From Rotaria sp. Silwood1 (lineage: Eukaryota > Rotifera > Eurotatoria > Philodinida > Philodinidae), in contig CAJNOP010000012.1 of assembly GCA_905250075.1 (NCBI GenBank), positions 3,732,536 to 3,796,535 on the forward strand: a stretch of DNA of 64,000 bases. Reading direction: 5' to 3'. The translations under genes and the position numbers were made by a program. Within the stretch, counting starts at the first letter, position 1. Each line of letters opens with the position of its first letter. Positions 61,936-64,000 of this stretch are shown here, one piece after another. Under the pieces are notes generated by a model. It had not been told where the DNA came from. It did no database searches and saw nothing but the letters and a program-made list of their open reading frames with translations.

Positions 61936-64000
61936 ATGGGCAAAAAGAAGCCACGAATGTCGCTTTTTTCAACGTTTGTTCAACAAATAAATGAACATGA
62001 CACTAAAATCTCATCAAGCGAATATCATCTTATTGATGATGAATATTTTGCTGCATTTAATACAATTGATGATATTCAACAATTTCATAGTAAACTAAAT
62101 GAAAAACAACAAAAACAATCGATTAATATTGATGATGAAACTAGCCTTCATATTGAAGAAGATAATAATGACATGGATATGAAATCATTTGCTGAACAAT
62201 TTCTTATCGATCTACCTGATCATATGACAAAAGTAACTGAAAATTTGAATTCATCTTGTACATCTTCACAAGATATATTCAATACGAATCAACCGATTAA
62301 TTGGTCACCTAAAGTAAAAGTTAACAAAAGTATTATTCAATCACCTGGTAAATTTATTAATTATCTATTTTTTAAAAATTTTTAATATTCTTCATGTTAG
62401 ATAATAAAAAAAGAAAATCAACAACACCTATTAAATTAAATATGGAAATAAATAATAATAAAAGACAACGACGAAATATTCAAGACTTATCTAAATCAAG
62501 TCAATCTGTTTCTAAATATAATCAAAATTTATCGGATGTTTGTTTAATTTTTTCTACAAAAATTTAATTTTCTATTCTTATTTTTTTAAATATTTAGTCA
62601 TCAACTAACATATTTGAATGTTTACAAAATGAAACATATTCAAATAAAATTACATTGGAAAATATGACTTCAATTCTTTCTACTTTAAATGATAAACAAT
62701 CAATGAATAATGGTAAAAACAAAAATTTAATTTAGAAAAAAATCTTTAACAATTTTTCTAATTAGAAGCTACAATATCAATTGAATTAGCTGAACCATCC
62801 ATAATCAAAAATGAACCTATAGAATCTGAACAAGTATGTTTTTGATTTTTATTCAATATAAAATTTTAATTTATTTGATTCTAATTCTATTTTAGCTCAC
62901 TGTAGAACTAAAAGAAGAGCCCATTGAATTAAATGTATGATTGTTCAAGAACAACAAAAAAAATTTCTTATCATAGTTTTTTTTTGTTTTTATATAGATG
63001 ACTTCTACAAATTCAATAGGTTTTGATACTTCTAAATAGTAGGTCAACATTGATAAAAGTTAATCAAATAAAAAACATATTTCTTTTTTATTTCTTGCAG
63101 TTCTGATGACTTAGATCGTTATGTTCAAAATATTCATCTTCTTCATCAATCTTCAAATACTGAAGAATCAAATTCTATATTATCTTCACGTCCAAAACGT
63201 ATTCGTAAACGAAAACAATTATACATTGAAGAAAGTGAATTGATAACAAAATCAAAAAAAGTCAAAACACCTACACGAAAAAAACGTGCCCTACCATCGA
63301 CTTCTCAAATTTCATCAACACTTCATTTAACTGATGCTGAAATTGAACAACAATTTGGTGAACGTTTACCAACTATTAAAACTGAAAATGATGATGATAA
63401 TGATACACAACAAATTATAAATAGTCAAATTATTATTGAATTTGAACCAATTACACAAACACCACTTCAAAAAGCACGAGCAAAACTATTAGCTGCTTTA
63501 GGACGTAAGATTATATTGAAAATTCAATAGATAGAAAATATTTCATATTGAATTTTATAGGTGGTCATGATCCTGATACATATTCACTTAAAATTCGTTC
63601 TCGTGAACATCAAATAATTGAAGTTCAATTAGCTATTTATAGTACAGCTGATTGGCATCCACATCGTACTAAAATATTAGCAAAAATTGAAGAAGTTTGA
63701 TGAACAAAAAAAAAAAAAGAAAAAAGGAATTTATAAATTAAAATATTCTTTTAGGCACTTCGTGGTCTTCGTGTTAATTGGACAAAAATTGATATACATG
63801 TTGATCATTTCGATATTCAAATTTCTACATCATCACAAATATCTACAATGTGTCCACCAACAAATATTTCAAATACAAATTCATCATGGTTTTTAAAAAC
63901 TTTAAGTGAATCAGGTCCAATTATTATTCATATACATGATCGACGACATCCTCAACAACGTTTTCTAATCAAATGTTCTTGTCCAGAATGTTCACCAACA
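61936..64000 (+). CDS. Unrecognised, probably nuclear protein (3' end outside window)
   Basis: Nine exons inside the window: 61936-62347, 62401-62537, 62598-62712, 62766-62833, 62896-62934, 62998-63038, 63101-63504, 63561-63694 and 63755 onward. All have GT-AG introns of about 50-65 bp and the frame stays open to the window edge (about 532 residues). I do not recognise the family. The N-terminal half is acidic and Asn/Ser/Gln-rich. Two basic clusters look like nuclear localisation signals (RPKRIRKRKQ and KKVKTPTRKKRA). Three consensus SUMO-acceptor tetrapeptides occur: IKNE, LKEE and IKTE at about residues 236, 250 and 363. The more ordered C-terminal part begins QKARAKLLAALGRGGHDPD and continues with ALRGLRVNWTKIDIHVDHFD and IIIHIHDRRHPQQRFLIKCS, ending near CSCPEC at the edge. 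A transcription or chromatin role is inference only. Confidence 0.75.

Overview
The window is animal nuclear DNA. It is strongly AT-rich, its genes are split by very short GT-AG introns (mostly about 50-80 bp), and the recognisable proteins are metazoan: FEZ/UNC-76, acid sphingomyelinase, CLIC, PLAC8, an inward-rectifier K+ channel, tetraspanins and ITPK1. The base composition, intron size and patchwork of duplicated blocks fit a bdelloid rotifer (Rotaria-like), but that assignment is inference. There are two 10-N assembly gaps (9828-9837 and 24532-24541), and both lie inside genes.

Layout, left to right. 0.3-3.3 kb (-): seven-exon FEZ homologue with a complete hAT-type MITE in one intron. 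4.4-6.0 kb: a roughly 1.5 kb imperfect palindrome. 8.6-10.9 kb (+): ten-exon acid sphingomyelinase broken by a gap. 11.2-12.2 kb (-): unrecognised serine-rich protein. 14.0-14.9 kb (-): CLIC. 17.9-18.4 kb (+): PLAC8 protein. 18.6-19.8 kb (+): Kir channel. 20.1-21.6 kb: possible terminal-inverted-repeat element. 23.5-26.2 kb (-): five-finger C2H2 protein with a coding minisatellite. 29.5-30.3 and 32.6-33.4 kb (+): two tandem tetraspanins. 33.5-34.5 kb (-): ITPK1. 36.9-37.5 kb: second palindrome.

40.0-45.15 and 48.95-52.5 kb form a direct segmental duplication. Each copy carries a small two-exon secreted-peptide gene on the minus strand, missed by simple ORF finding. Each also carries a divergently oriented gene for a type II membrane glycoprotein whose Ser/Thr stalk is built from tiny phase-1 exons. 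That glycoprotein gene is intact in copy 1 and a pseudogene in copy 2. The peptide gene is intact in both and lies in a segment far more similar between copies than its surroundings, which suggests gene conversion. Copy 1 also carries an extra ~1 kb segment with inverted ends.

55.6-58.8 kb (+): LRR-FN3 single-pass receptor-like protein. 59.8-60.7 kb: another inverted repeat. 61.9 kb to the end (+): the 5' part of an unrecognised, probably nuclear protein. Exon models were built by hand from splice signals. Every complete model closes in frame with length divisible by three, except that the two gap-containing genes depend on the unknown true gap lengths. The genes show no obvious shared pathway. 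The most unusual content is the duplicated peptide/glycoprotein pair and the recurring long inverted repeats.
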